This document shows, in pieces, positions 1 through 6,391 of a stretch of 11,851 nucleotides of DNA. A model generated the notes under the pieces. It worked only from the letters and a program-made list of their open reading frames with translations, was not told where the DNA came from and did not search any database. This stretch comes from JAQGMO01 sp050954505. GTDB taxonomy: Bacteria; Pseudomonadota; Gammaproteobacteria; Burkholderiales; Burkholderiaceae_D. The DNA lies in assembly GCA_050954505.1 (NCBI GenBank), contig JBPBPY010000027.1, positions 1 to 11,851 of the forward strand. The letters are read 5' to 3'. The position numbers were made by a program, and so were the translations under genes. Position 1 is the first letter of the stretch, and every line of letters begins with the position of its first letter.

Positions 1-245
1 CGTGTACGCTGGTGCTTCAGGCGGCGCTGGCCAGGTTCTTCGATCAGCGAGACGCGCGGCTCGTAGCGCACCCAGTCGGCCACATCGATCATCCAGTTGG
101 CACGTTCATTCCACGGTGCGGCCGGATCGGCACGCCGCATCAGGCTGGCGACCTGCGGTTCGTAGTGCGCCCGGCCATGCTGGTGTGGCGCACCACGGCG
201 AAAGCGCCGCCACATGGCCCAGGCCCGAAGAAGGAATATTTTCAT
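1..245 (-). CDS. 5' part of a gene running off the left edge; possible SpecificRecomb-family protein
   Basis: An open minus-strand frame begins at ATG 245-243 and runs without a stop off the window, giving 81 N-terminal residues. The start is basic and aromatic (MKIFLLRAWAMWRRFRRG), followed by a segment with LMRRADPAAPW, then NWMIDVADWVRYEPRVSLIEE and a basic RRLKHQRT stretch. Codon use is normal for the region. From memory, the spacing of acidic and tryptophan residues recalls the start of the large membrane-associated 'site-specific recombinase' (SpecificRecomb, Gcr-like) proteins of betaproteobacteria, but no catalytic region lies in the window, so the name is a guess. A weak GAAAG lies four bases upstream of the start. 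A TACAAT hexamer (minus strand, 286-281) could be its -10 element. It is divergent from the acetyltransferase gene to its right. Confidence 0.55.
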   Translation of the reverse strand, partial: MKIFLLRAWAMWRRFRRGAPHQHGRAHYEPQVASLMRRADPAAPWNERANWMIDVADWVRYEPRVSLIEEPGQRRLKHQRT

Positions 246-351
246 TGAACTTTCAAGAATTGGCGCATGCCGTCGCGGCTATTGTAGAACGACCGGGCGG
301 TGAAAGTAGTTTATTGTTGAGCCTTCATTGTCCGATTCGGGAGTTCACTTC

Positions 352-939
352 ATGCCATTCACCCAAGCTGTCACGCTGCGCGGCGCCCTTGTCACGCTTG
401 AACCGCTGGCAAGCAGCCATCACGACGATCTGGTGGCCGCCGCCAGCGACGGCCAGTTATGGAAACTCTGGTACACCTCGGTGCCCACGCCGGTCACCAT
501 GGCCGCCTATATCACCACCGCCCTGCTGCAGCAGGAGCAGGGGCTGGCGCTGCCGTTTGCCATCCGCGACAACCAAAGCGGCAGACTGGTTGGCACCAGC
601 CGCTACTGCAACATCGACAGCGCCAACCGGCGCCTGGAAATCGGCTACACCTGGTATGCCGCCAGCGCCCAGCGCACCGGCATCAATACCGAAAGCAAGA
701 AGCTGCTGCTAAGCCATGCGTTCGAACAGCTGGCCTGCATTGCCGTGGAGCTGCGCACGCACTGGATCAACCAGCAATCGCGCGCTGCCATCGCCCGGCT
801 GGGGGCCAAGCAGGATGGCATCCTGCGCAACCACCAACTCGGCGTCGACGGCCAGTACCGCGACACGGTGGTGTTTTCCATTACCAATCTCGAATGGGCC
901 ACCGTCAAACGCCATCTGGAATTCAAGCTCGATCGCTGA
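352..939 (+). CDS. GNAT-family N-acetyltransferase (RimJ/RimL-like)
   Basis: The 195-residue protein has the layout of single-domain GNAT enzymes, which move an acetyl group from acetyl-CoA to an amine; here the substrate cannot be told. It starts with the usual strand TLRGALVTLEPL (residues 8-19), has a central strand RLVGTSRYCNID (78-89) and RLEIGYTWY (94-102), and an acetyl-CoA-binding loop region AQRTGINTESKKLL (107-120), looser than the Q/RxxGxG/A consensus. The NQQSRAAIARLGAKQDGILRNH segment (140-161) and DTVVFSIT (171-178) are typical of the RimJ/RimL branch (Acetyltransf_3). The start at ATG 352 is preferred over an in-frame TTG at 328 because GGGAG (339-343) sits eight bases upstream of it. 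It converges with the next gene, with only 16 bases between the two stops and no obvious terminator. Confidence 0.88.
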   Translation: MPFTQAVTLRGALVTLEPLASSHHDDLVAAASDGQLWKLWYTSVPTPVTMAAYITTALLQQEQGLALPFAIRDNQSGRLVGTSRYCNIDSANRRLEIGYTWYAASAQRTGINTESKKLLLSHAFEQLACIAVELRTHWINQQSRAAIARLGAKQDGILRNHQLGVDGQYRDTVVFSITNLEWATVKRHLEFKLDR

Positions 940-955
940 ATCCCGCGCCTGCAGA

Positions 956-2035
956 TCAAATTGTGCCGGTGCGCCCGATGAACCTGCGCAGCGCTGTGCC
1001 GTCGGCGTCGATGAAGTCGATGCTGGCGGCCAGTGCCTGGCGCAATGCCGACTGCCAGTGCGGATCGAATCCGCGACAGAGGTCCAGCAAGGACTGCATT
1101 TGCGCGGCGGTGGTATGGGTAAGCTCAGGATCGTCATGGATCTGTTTCACGCTCGCAGCCAGCGTAATGGCCAGCCGTCTGGGCAATTTCAATGAGACGA
1201 TCTCTGGCGCCGCCAGTGCGCCCACTGTTTTGCCAGCGAGGTTTGCAAAAGCCCTCAATTGCTGTTGCCCGATTAATACACGAACACATATTGCAAAGGC
1301 CTCTGTTGCCAACTTGCTGCGCAGATAATAAGGAATCGACTCAAAGTGATAAGCAACTTCGCGCAACGCTGTGGGCTTGTCGGTGAATGCCGCCAGTCGA
1401 ATTGTGCGCATCAAGGCACACAGCAATTCTTCAGCGACGGGTTGCTGAAAACATGGGCATAAATTCATGCATTCCGTAATAGCGATGGGCGGTCGTTCCG
1501 CGCCCAGCAGCGCTGCAAAGAACGTCATTTGCAGCGCGCGCCGCTGGCCCGGAACCTTGTCGGCAGCGGACATGTTATCCAGACATGACTCAATCAGCAT
1601 TGAGAAATTAAGCTCGCGATGCGGCTTGAATGCCCATGTACTGCGAGGAAGAAATGTATCCATCGCGGCCCAGAAAGTTTTGAATATATTTACCGAAACA
1701 GGAATTTTTTTACTGGTTGGCGCCGCGCCTGCCAGAAACTTGATCGGCAAATCGAAATCGAAATCCATGATTCCGCCACGTGCAGCTGAAAACCTGAATT
1801 GCTCCATCTTGAAATGCAGTCGCGCGCTTTGGCGGTTGATCAATTCCGGTTGCGTATGCGCCGCCACCCCTGTGGAGGTTTGATTGAGTGCACCGATCTC
1901 CGGCATGCCGACAAACTGTGCCACGCGTAGCTGCAATTCAGGCGGCAGCGCTTCGAGGTGAAATTGCGGCGCATCGATGGCGGCAGCATCTGCCGGCTGA
2001 TGGTATGGTCGGTGTTGTCCCTGCACTGCTTGCAT
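956..2035 (-). CDS. Unknown protein with F-box-like N-terminus and helical-repeat body; candidate secreted effector
   Basis: This 359-residue protein is not recognised as a named family. After a 25-residue Q/H/P/A-rich start, residues 28-68 read like an F-box: LEALPPELQLRVAQFV, then a spacer, GALNQTSTGVAAH and a terminal LINR, matching the family pattern LPxEL...(hydrophobics)...L..TS... In eukaryotes the F-box binds Skp1 in SCF ubiquitin ligases; bacteria with such domains (e.g. Ralstonia GALA, Agrobacterium VirF) use them inside host cells. The body is probably all alpha-helical: segments at about 162-179, 197-217, 235-250, 282-299 and 324-342 share an L..aL...a/s pattern spaced 35-47 residues apart, like a HEAT/ARM solenoid. 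No signal peptide or membrane segment is seen. ATG 2035 is the only usable start (in-frame stop shortly upstream); its ribosome site is weak. No hrp box is visible upstream. Parts are AT-richer than neighbours, which hints at acquisition. The F-box could be chance similarity. Confidence 0.7.
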   Translation of the reverse strand: MQAVQGQHRPYHQPADAAAIDAPQFHLEALPPELQLRVAQFVGMPEIGALNQTSTGVAAHTQPELINRQSARLHFKMEQFRFSAARGGIMDFDFDLPIKFLAGAAPTSKKIPVSVNIFKTFWAAMDTFLPRSTWAFKPHRELNFSMLIESCLDNMSAADKVPGQRRALQMTFFAALLGAERPPIAITECMNLCPCFQQPVAEELLCALMRTIRLAAFTDKPTALREVAYHFESIPYYLRSKLATEAFAICVRVLIGQQQLRAFANLAGKTVGALAAPEIVSLKLPRRLAITLAASVKQIHDDPELTHTTAAQMQSLLDLCRGFDPHWQSALRQALAASIDFIDADGTALRRFIGRTGTI

Positions 2036-2162
2036 GACGAAATCGCTTTCAAAAGGAAAAAAGTCGCATCATGCCGTGCTTCATTGCCATGTCAAAGCTT
2101 GATTAGCACAGCTTAACTTTTACGATCGCTTGTGCGGCCAGCAGACTTCCGCTGTGCGGCAT

Positions 2163-2181
2163 GCCGGCCAGGTTGGCCGGC
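2163..2181. other. Strong hairpin in the spacer between the receiver-like gene and the F-box-like gene
   Basis: GCCGGCCA and TGGCCGGC form a perfect 8-bp stem around a GGT loop. It lies about 75 bases past the stop of the minus-strand receiver-like gene and upstream of the F-box-like gene on the same strand, so it could end or slow transcription between them. No T-run follows on either strand, so it is not a canonical intrinsic terminator. Confidence 0.5.
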
Positions 2182-2191
2182 TGCTGATCAT

Positions 2192-2263
2192 TCACCAGCT
2201 ACAGCCGTTTCAGTCCTATCAGCCGAATCGGCCGCTTCAGCCACTTCAGCCGCTTCAGCCATC
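2192..2263. repeat. 9-bp tandem repeat, about eight copies, crossing the 3' end of the receiver-like gene
   Basis: Eight consecutive 9-mers in exact register follow the unit TCAGCCGCT: the best copies are at 2237-2245, 2246-2254 and 2255-2263, and older-looking variants run leftward to 2192 (for example TCAGCCGAA, TCGGCCGCT, TCAGTCCTA). The stop codon of the minus-strand gene at 2257-2255 is inside the last unit. Read in that gene's frame the intact units encode Gly-stop-Ser/Ser-Gly-stop, so a change in copy number would still end translation at or near the same place. Confidence 0.8.
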
Positions 2264-3091
2264 CAAGGCGCCGGGCAGGAATCGCTTGAGCAGCGAGGCC
2301 ACGCTTTCATGCGTCAGCGGCGTCTGCAGGAAACCGTCACAGCCGGCACGCCGGGCCGGCTGCGGGTCGTAATCGAACATCGGGTCCAGCAGGAAGACGA
2401 TCTTCACGCGCGCCGCCATCAGCGCCTTGATTGCGGCACACAGTCGATAGGCGTCGACGCCGTCGGTGGCGGTGTTGATGACCACCAGGGCAATGCGTTG
2501 GCTGCGGCAGTGTTCGCACGCGGCGTCTTCGCTGGCCACACACATGACCGGTACCTGGCGGGCCGCCAGCATGGCGCCGACATGGTCAGCCAGTTCGCGC
2601 GAGGCCTCCACCACCAGAATGCCGCCGCCCAGTGGCGTGCGCCGTATGCGTTCGAACTGGCGGGTGGCCGCCGCACTGCCGAGACGTTCGCGCTGGCGCC
2701 GTTCGGGAATGCTGACCAGCGGTGCAGCCGGCAAGCGTGCCAGCACTTCGCCACGCTGCTTCACCACCCGGTCCAGGCCCAGCAGCAGGCTGGGCGAATC
2801 GAGCCTGCCATGGAATACCGGTGCCGGCAGCGCCCGGTCCTTGCCCGAGCCCACCAGCAGCGCCGGGCGTGCCGGGCTGACACCCATGCCACGCAAGGCG
2901 GCGGCATCGACCACCTGGGTGGCGTCGATCAGGAACAGGTCGGGATCCTGCAGGTTGTCCTTGGCCAGGCGCTGGTAGGAGGGCTTGCTGCTGCCTTCGC
3001 GGCTGCGCAAGGTATGATCGATGATGTCGATCTGGGCCGGCGTGAATCCGATGAAGCGCACGGCGAAAACATTCAATGGGCGTGGTTTCAT
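2255..3091 (-). CDS. Tandem receiver-like (pseudo-receiver) protein, no output domain seen
   Basis: The 278-residue protein has two halves with response-regulator receiver topology. Residues 6-115 show alternating strands and helices with DPDLFLIDA (49-57) where the phospho-acceptor strand should be and RPALLVGSG (75-83) as the next strand. Residues 157-272 are a clearer receiver fold: ILVVEAS (158-164), ALVVIN (201-206), VKIVFLLDP (229-237), GFLQTPL (253-259). The usual phospho-acceptor Asp is replaced by Asn206, and the conserved Lys of the last strand by Gln256, so the second half should not be phosphorylated in the normal way. No DNA-binding or enzymatic output domain is present. ATG 3091 is chosen because the fold starts just after it; in-frame ATG 3118 and GTG 3136 are alternatives and none has a strong ribosome site. 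It is divergent from parE. The partner and the role are unknown. Confidence 0.75.
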   Translation of the reverse strand: MKPRPLNVFAVRFIGFTPAQIDIIDHTLRSREGSSKPSYQRLAKDNLQDPDLFLIDATQVVDAAALRGMGVSPARPALLVGSGKDRALPAPVFHGRLDSPSLLLGLDRVVKQRGEVLARLPAAPLVSIPERRQRERLGSAAATRQFERIRRTPLGGGILVVEASRELADHVGAMLAARQVPVMCVASEDAACEHCRSQRIALVVINTATDGVDAYRLCAAIKALMAARVKIVFLLDPMFDYDPQPARRAGCDGFLQTPLTHESVASLLKRFLPGALDG

Positions 3092-3169
3092 GAGGTGTCC
3101 GAAATGAGCTCCGCGCATTTCACCAGATTCCACCACGCCTGTTTAGATAAGTTGGTGAATTTGTGCCAT

Positions 3170-3202
3170 TGCTAATAATGCTGCTTGCAGTCATTATTGG
3201 CA
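3170..3202. repeat. 33-bp near-perfect palindrome in the divergent receiver-like gene / parE intergenic region
   Basis: TGCTAATAATG (3170-3180) is the inverted repeat of CATTATTGGCA (3192-3202) with a single G-T wobble, and the 11 bases between them contain a further small palindrome, CTGCTTGCAG. The whole can fold into one long hairpin with a bulged T, or serve as a two-fold symmetric operator. It lies about 70 bp upstream of the parE -35 element and 35-80 bp upstream of the possible starts of the divergent gene. No T-run follows on either strand, which argues against a terminator. Confidence 0.6.
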
Positions 3203-3274
3203 GTCCAGAACCGGGTGGCCAGACAACAGTCACTGCGCTTTTCGCCTGATAATTCCAGATAGCACTATTGAAGT

Positions 3275-3304
3275 TTGCCGCAACAGCCGCATTTTCGTTA
3301 GAAT
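3275..3304 (+). promoter_or_regulatory. Putative sigma70 promoter of the parE cluster
   Basis: TTGCCG (3275-3280) and TAGAAT (3299-3304) match the -35 and -10 consensus at 4/6 and 5/6 positions with an 18-bp spacer. Transcription would start near 3311, giving a leader of roughly 75 bases to the parE ATG. This is the best match seen in the 296-bp intergenic region. Confidence 0.45.
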
Positions 3305-3315
3305 GCAGGCAGATG

Positions 3316-3335
3316 TGCTGTATAAACAACCAGTA
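3316..3335. promoter_or_regulatory. LexA-like operator just downstream of the parE -10 element
   Basis: The site reads CTGT-N8-CCAG inside a 20-bp stretch that agrees with the proteobacterial SOS box (TACTG-TATA-rich-CAGTA) at about 15 of 20 positions; the core half-site departs from CTGT-N8-ACAG by one base. Its place just downstream of the likely transcription start suits a repressor site. A single partial match can arise by chance. Confidence 0.3.
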
Positions 3336-3387
3336 GAGCCGGCCGTTTTCCGGCCTACCCCCACTTTTCCCGATTCGTCGACTTTGC

Positions 3388-5388
3388 ATGGCAACCAAAA
3401 AATCCGCAATACCCGAATACAGCGAAGCCTCGATCCGCGTGCTCAAGGGCCTGGAGCCGGTCAAGCAACGGCCCGGCATGTACACGCGGACCGAAAGCCC
3501 GCTGCACATCATTCAGGAAGTCATCGACAATGCCTCCGATGAGGCCTTGGGTGGCCATTGCCGCAACATCATCGTCACGCAAAATGCCGACGGCAGCGTC
3601 AGCGTCGAAGATGATGGCCGCGGCATTCCGGTCGGCCTGCATCCCGAGGAAAAAGTGCCGACGGTGGAAATCGTCTTCACGCGCCTGCATGCCGGCGGCA
3701 AATTCGACAAGGGCGCCGGCGGCGCCTATGCATTTTCGGGCGGCTTGCACGGGGTGGGCGTCTCGGTCACCAATGCGCTTTCGACGCGCCTGGAGATCAC
3801 GGTCTGGCGCCGCGACGAGCAAGGCCGCGCAGTCCACCAGATGGCGTTTGCCCATGGCGACGTGGTGGAAAAACTTGCTTCCCGTCCAGCGGTTGCCAGC
3901 GACAAGAAGTCCGGCACCCGGGTCACGGCCTGGCCCGATGCCAAATATTTCGACTCGCCACTGATTCCGCAAGCCGAACTGCAGCGCCTGCTGCGTTCGA
4001 AAGCGGTGCTGCTGCCCGGCGTGAAAGTCACGCTGGTCAATGGCAAGACGGGCGAAAGCCAGAGCTGGCAGTATGAACAGGGCTTGCGCGGCTACCTGAC
4101 CGAAGCGCTGGCGCAGTCATCGAATGCCGAAACCGTGATTCCGCTGTTCGAAGGCGAGCAGTATGCCGGCGCCGATGCCGACGGCTTTGCCGAAGGCGAA
4201 GGCGCCCAGTGGGTGGTGGCATGGACCGAAGACGGCGCGGTGGTGCGCGAGTCGTATGTCAACCTGATTCCCACCTCGAATGGCGGCACCCATGAGTCGG
4301 GCTTGCGTGAAGGCTTGTTCGGCGCGGTGAAGAACTTCGTCGAAATGCATTCGCTGCTGCCCAAGGGCGTCAAGCTGCTGCCCGAAGATGTGTTTGCACG
4401 CGTCTCCTTCGTGCTCTCGGCCAAGGTGCTCGACCCGCAATTCCAGGGCCAGATCAAGGAACGCCTGAATTCGCGCGATGCGGTGCGCCTGGTTGCAGGC
4501 TTCTCGCGCCCGCCACTGGAGCTGTGGCTCAACCAGCATGTAGACTATGGCCGCCGGCTGGCGGAACTGGTGATTCGCCAGGCGCAGACGCGCCTGCGTT
4601 CGGCACAAAAGGTGGAAAAGAAAAAATCTTCCGGTGTGGCGGTGTTGCCCGGCAAGCTCACCGATTGCGAATCCAGCGATGTCTCGCGCAATGAACTGTT
4701 CCTGGTCGAAGGCGACTCGGCCGGCGGTTCGGCGAAGATGGGCCGCGACAAGGAATTCCAAGCCATTTTGCCGCTGCGCGGCAAGGTCCTCAATTCCTGG
4801 GAAACCGAGCGCGACCGGCTGTTTGCCAACAATGAAATCCATGACATTGCAGTTGCCATCGGCGTCGATCCGCATGGCGCCAATGATGCGCCCGACCTCT
4901 CCGGCCTGCGTTACGGCCGCATCTGCATTCTTTCCGATGCAGATGTGGACGGCTCGCACATCCAGGTGCTGTTGCTGACGCTGTTTTTGAAGCACTTCCC
5001 GAAACTGATCGACCAGGGCCACATCTGCGTGGCGCGCCCGCCGCTGTTTCGCGTCGATGCGCCGGCGCGCGGCAAGAAGCCGGTGCAAAAGATGTATGCA
5101 CTCGATGCCGGCGAACTCGAGGCCATCGAAGACAAGCTGCGCAAGGATGGCGTCAAGGAAAACGGCTGGAGCATTTCGCGCTTCAAAGGCCTCGGTGAAA
5201 TGAATGCCGAACAGCTGTGGGAAACCACCATGAATCCCGATACTCGGCGCCTGCTGCCGGTGGCCTTCAATGATTTCAATCCGGCAGCTTCGGACGCCCG
5301 CTTCACCATGCTGATGGGTAAAGGCGAGGCTGCCGCGCGGCGTGTCTGGATCGAGGAACACGGCAACGAAGCCGAGGCGGATATCTGA
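3388..5388 (+). CDS. parE: DNA topoisomerase IV subunit B
   Basis: The 666-residue protein is the ATPase subunit of topoisomerase IV, which with ParC decatenates daughter chromosomes and relaxes supercoils in the cytoplasm. The GHKL ATPase signatures are all present: EVIDNASDEA (catalytic Glu44, Mg-binding Asn48), DDGRGIP (75-81) and SGGLHGVG (117-124). The transducer carries DPQFQGQIK (349-357), where the usual QTK-loop reads Gln-Ile-Lys. The TOPRIM domain has LVEGDSAGG (439-447) and SDADVDGSH (516-524), and the C-terminus has KGLGEMNAEQLW (600-611). The absence of the long GyrB insertion and the pairing with parC support ParE rather than GyrB. The length is slightly above E. coli ParE (630). 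No ribosome site is evident before ATG 3388, but MATKKS...YSEASI is a typical ParE start. The stop overlaps the next start (TGATG). Confidence 0.97.
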   Translation: MATKKSAIPEYSEASIRVLKGLEPVKQRPGMYTRTESPLHIIQEVIDNASDEALGGHCRNIIVTQNADGSVSVEDDGRGIPVGLHPEEKVPTVEIVFTRLHAGGKFDKGAGGAYAFSGGLHGVGVSVTNALSTRLEITVWRRDEQGRAVHQMAFAHGDVVEKLASRPAVASDKKSGTRVTAWPDAKYFDSPLIPQAELQRLLRSKAVLLPGVKVTLVNGKTGESQSWQYEQGLRGYLTEALAQSSNAETVIPLFEGEQYAGADADGFAEGEGAQWVVAWTEDGAVVRESYVNLIPTSNGGTHESGLREGLFGAVKNFVEMHSLLPKGVKLLPEDVFARVSFVLSAKVLDPQFQGQIKERLNSRDAVRLVAGFSRPPLELWLNQHVDYGRRLAELVIRQAQTRLRSAQKVEKKKSSGVAVLPGKLTDCESSDVSRNELFLVEGDSAGGSAKMGRDKEFQAILPLRGKVLNSWETERDRLFANNEIHDIAVAIGVDPHGANDAPDLSGLRYGRICILSDADVDGSHIQVLLLTLFLKHFPKLIDQGHICVARPPLFRVDAPARGKKPVQKMYALDAGELEAIEDKLRKDGVKENGWSISRFKGLGEMNAEQLWETTMNPDTRRLLPVAFNDFNPAASDARFTMLMGKGEAAARRVWIEEHGNEAEADI

Positions 5389-6215
5389 TGCTGCGCCGCC
5401 TGCGCCCTGCCCTGTTTGCCGTTGCCGTCTGGGCCACGGCAACGGCGGCGCATGCCGATGTGTATGGCTATGTCGATGCCCAGGGTTCGCCGCACTTTGC
5501 CATGGAAAAGCTCGACGAGCGCTATCAGCTGTATCTGCGCGGCGACGACAATTTCGATTCCAGCACGCTGGCTGCCAGTGCGCCTGGCACGGCCGGTGGC
5601 GCTGGCGCAGGCGTCAAGACCACGCTCAAGCCCGCGCTGGCGCGCTATCTGTCGGCTCATCCGGCATTGAAAAAATATGAACTGCTGCTCTCCAGTGCCG
5701 CCAGGGATTTCTCCGTCGACCCGGCCTTGCTCAAGGCGGTGATGGCCGCCGAGTCCGGTTTCAATACCATGGCAGTCTCGCCGAAAGGCGCCGTCGGCCT
5801 GATGCAATTGATGCCGGCCACGGCCGAACGCTACGGACTGGCTGCCGACAGCAAGAAGTCGGTGGCGGAAAAACTGACCGATCCGAAAATCAATATCCGC
5901 CTGGCTGCGCGCTATCTGCGCGACCTGGAAAAACTGTTTCCCGACCAGCTGCACCTGGTGCTGGCCTCCTACAATGCCGGCGAAGGCGCAGTACAGAAAT
6001 ACCGCAACACCGTGCCGCCGTATGAAGAAACGCGCAACTACGTCAAGCTGGTGACCGCCTTCAAGCAGCTGTATCAGCCGGATTCCCCCGCGCTTGCCAA
6101 GTCCGGGCCGGCCGTGTCAAGCAGCGCCGGCAGCGCCGGCACGGCAGACAGCCCGGGCAAACGGGTCTTCATGACCATACCCGGGCGGCGCAACATGCCG
6201 TCGCTGACCCAGTAG
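5388..6215 (+). CDS. Secreted lytic transglycosylase (SLT family)
   Basis: The 275-residue protein begins with a Sec signal peptide (basic MLRRLR, hydrophobic core to residue 20, probable cut after AHA, residue 23). The short DVYGYVDAQGSPHFA segment that follows resembles a DUF4124-type periplasmic module. Residues about 92-230 are the SLT domain: catalytic Glu122 in AAESGF, GLMQLMP (137-143), LASYNAGEGAV (192-202) and PPYEETRNYV (210-219). Such enzymes cleave the MurNAc-GlcNAc bond of peptidoglycan with formation of 1,6-anhydro-MurNAc, in the periplasm. The tail after 230 is Ser/Ala/Gly-rich and probably disordered. The start overlaps the parE stop by one base (TGATG), which indicates translational coupling. 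A cell-wall hydrolase between the two topoisomerase IV genes recurs in Burkholderiales as far as I recall. Confidence 0.93.
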   Translation: MLRRLRPALFAVAVWATATAAHADVYGYVDAQGSPHFAMEKLDERYQLYLRGDDNFDSSTLAASAPGTAGGAGAGVKTTLKPALARYLSAHPALKKYELLLSSAARDFSVDPALLKAVMAAESGFNTMAVSPKGAVGLMQLMPATAERYGLAADSKKSVAEKLTDPKINIRLAARYLRDLEKLFPDQLHLVLASYNAGEGAVQKYRNTVPPYEETRNYVKLVTAFKQLYQPDSPALAKSGPAVSSSAGSAGTADSPGKRVFMTIPGRRNMPSLTQ

Positions 6216-6277
6216 TGCGCATGCAGACTGACCGCCCCATGTCGTCTCGTGGAAGTGCCCAAGCCATGCACCTCACC

Positions 6278-6299
6278 CTGGTTCGGCCGATCGAACCGG
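6278..6299. other. Hairpin in the transglycosylase-parC spacer
   Basis: CTGGTTCG and CGAACCGG form an 8-bp stem (one G-T pair) around the loop GCCGAT, in the 176-bp gap before parC. The nearest T-run is about 75 bases further on (6376-6380), so this is not a standard terminator; it may be an mRNA processing or stability element, or nothing. No convincing promoter for parC alone was seen in this gap. Confidence 0.4.
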
Positions 6300-6391
6300 C
6301 CAGCTGGCAGGCAATGCCGAGGGCCAGTGGGCAAGCCAATGCGGCGCGCGCACGATTTACCATCCGACCATGCAATTTTTCCTGAATCCTG

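Noticed and set aside
1552..1584. GGAACC on the plus strand, considered as a second hrp box
   Set aside because: No CCAC lies 15-16 bases downstream, and it is inside the F-box-like coding region on the opposite strand.
2036..2254. hrp box upstream of the F-box-like gene
   Set aside because: Searched on the minus strand for GGAACC-like and CCACNNA-like pairs at the right spacing; none found.
2132..3175. Long plus-strand open frame opposite the receiver-like gene
   Set aside because: High-GC antisense shadow; the protein is Gln/His/Arg-rich without domain pattern, whereas the minus strand gives a clear receiver-like fold.
4117..5442. Long minus-strand open frame opposite parE
   Set aside because: Mirror frame of a GC-rich gene; the plus-strand protein is unmistakably ParE.
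6221..6385. 54-codon plus-strand ORF between the transglycosylase gene and parC
   Set aside because: No ribosome site, no recognisable protein features and an ordinary composition; likely a chance open frame in the spacer.
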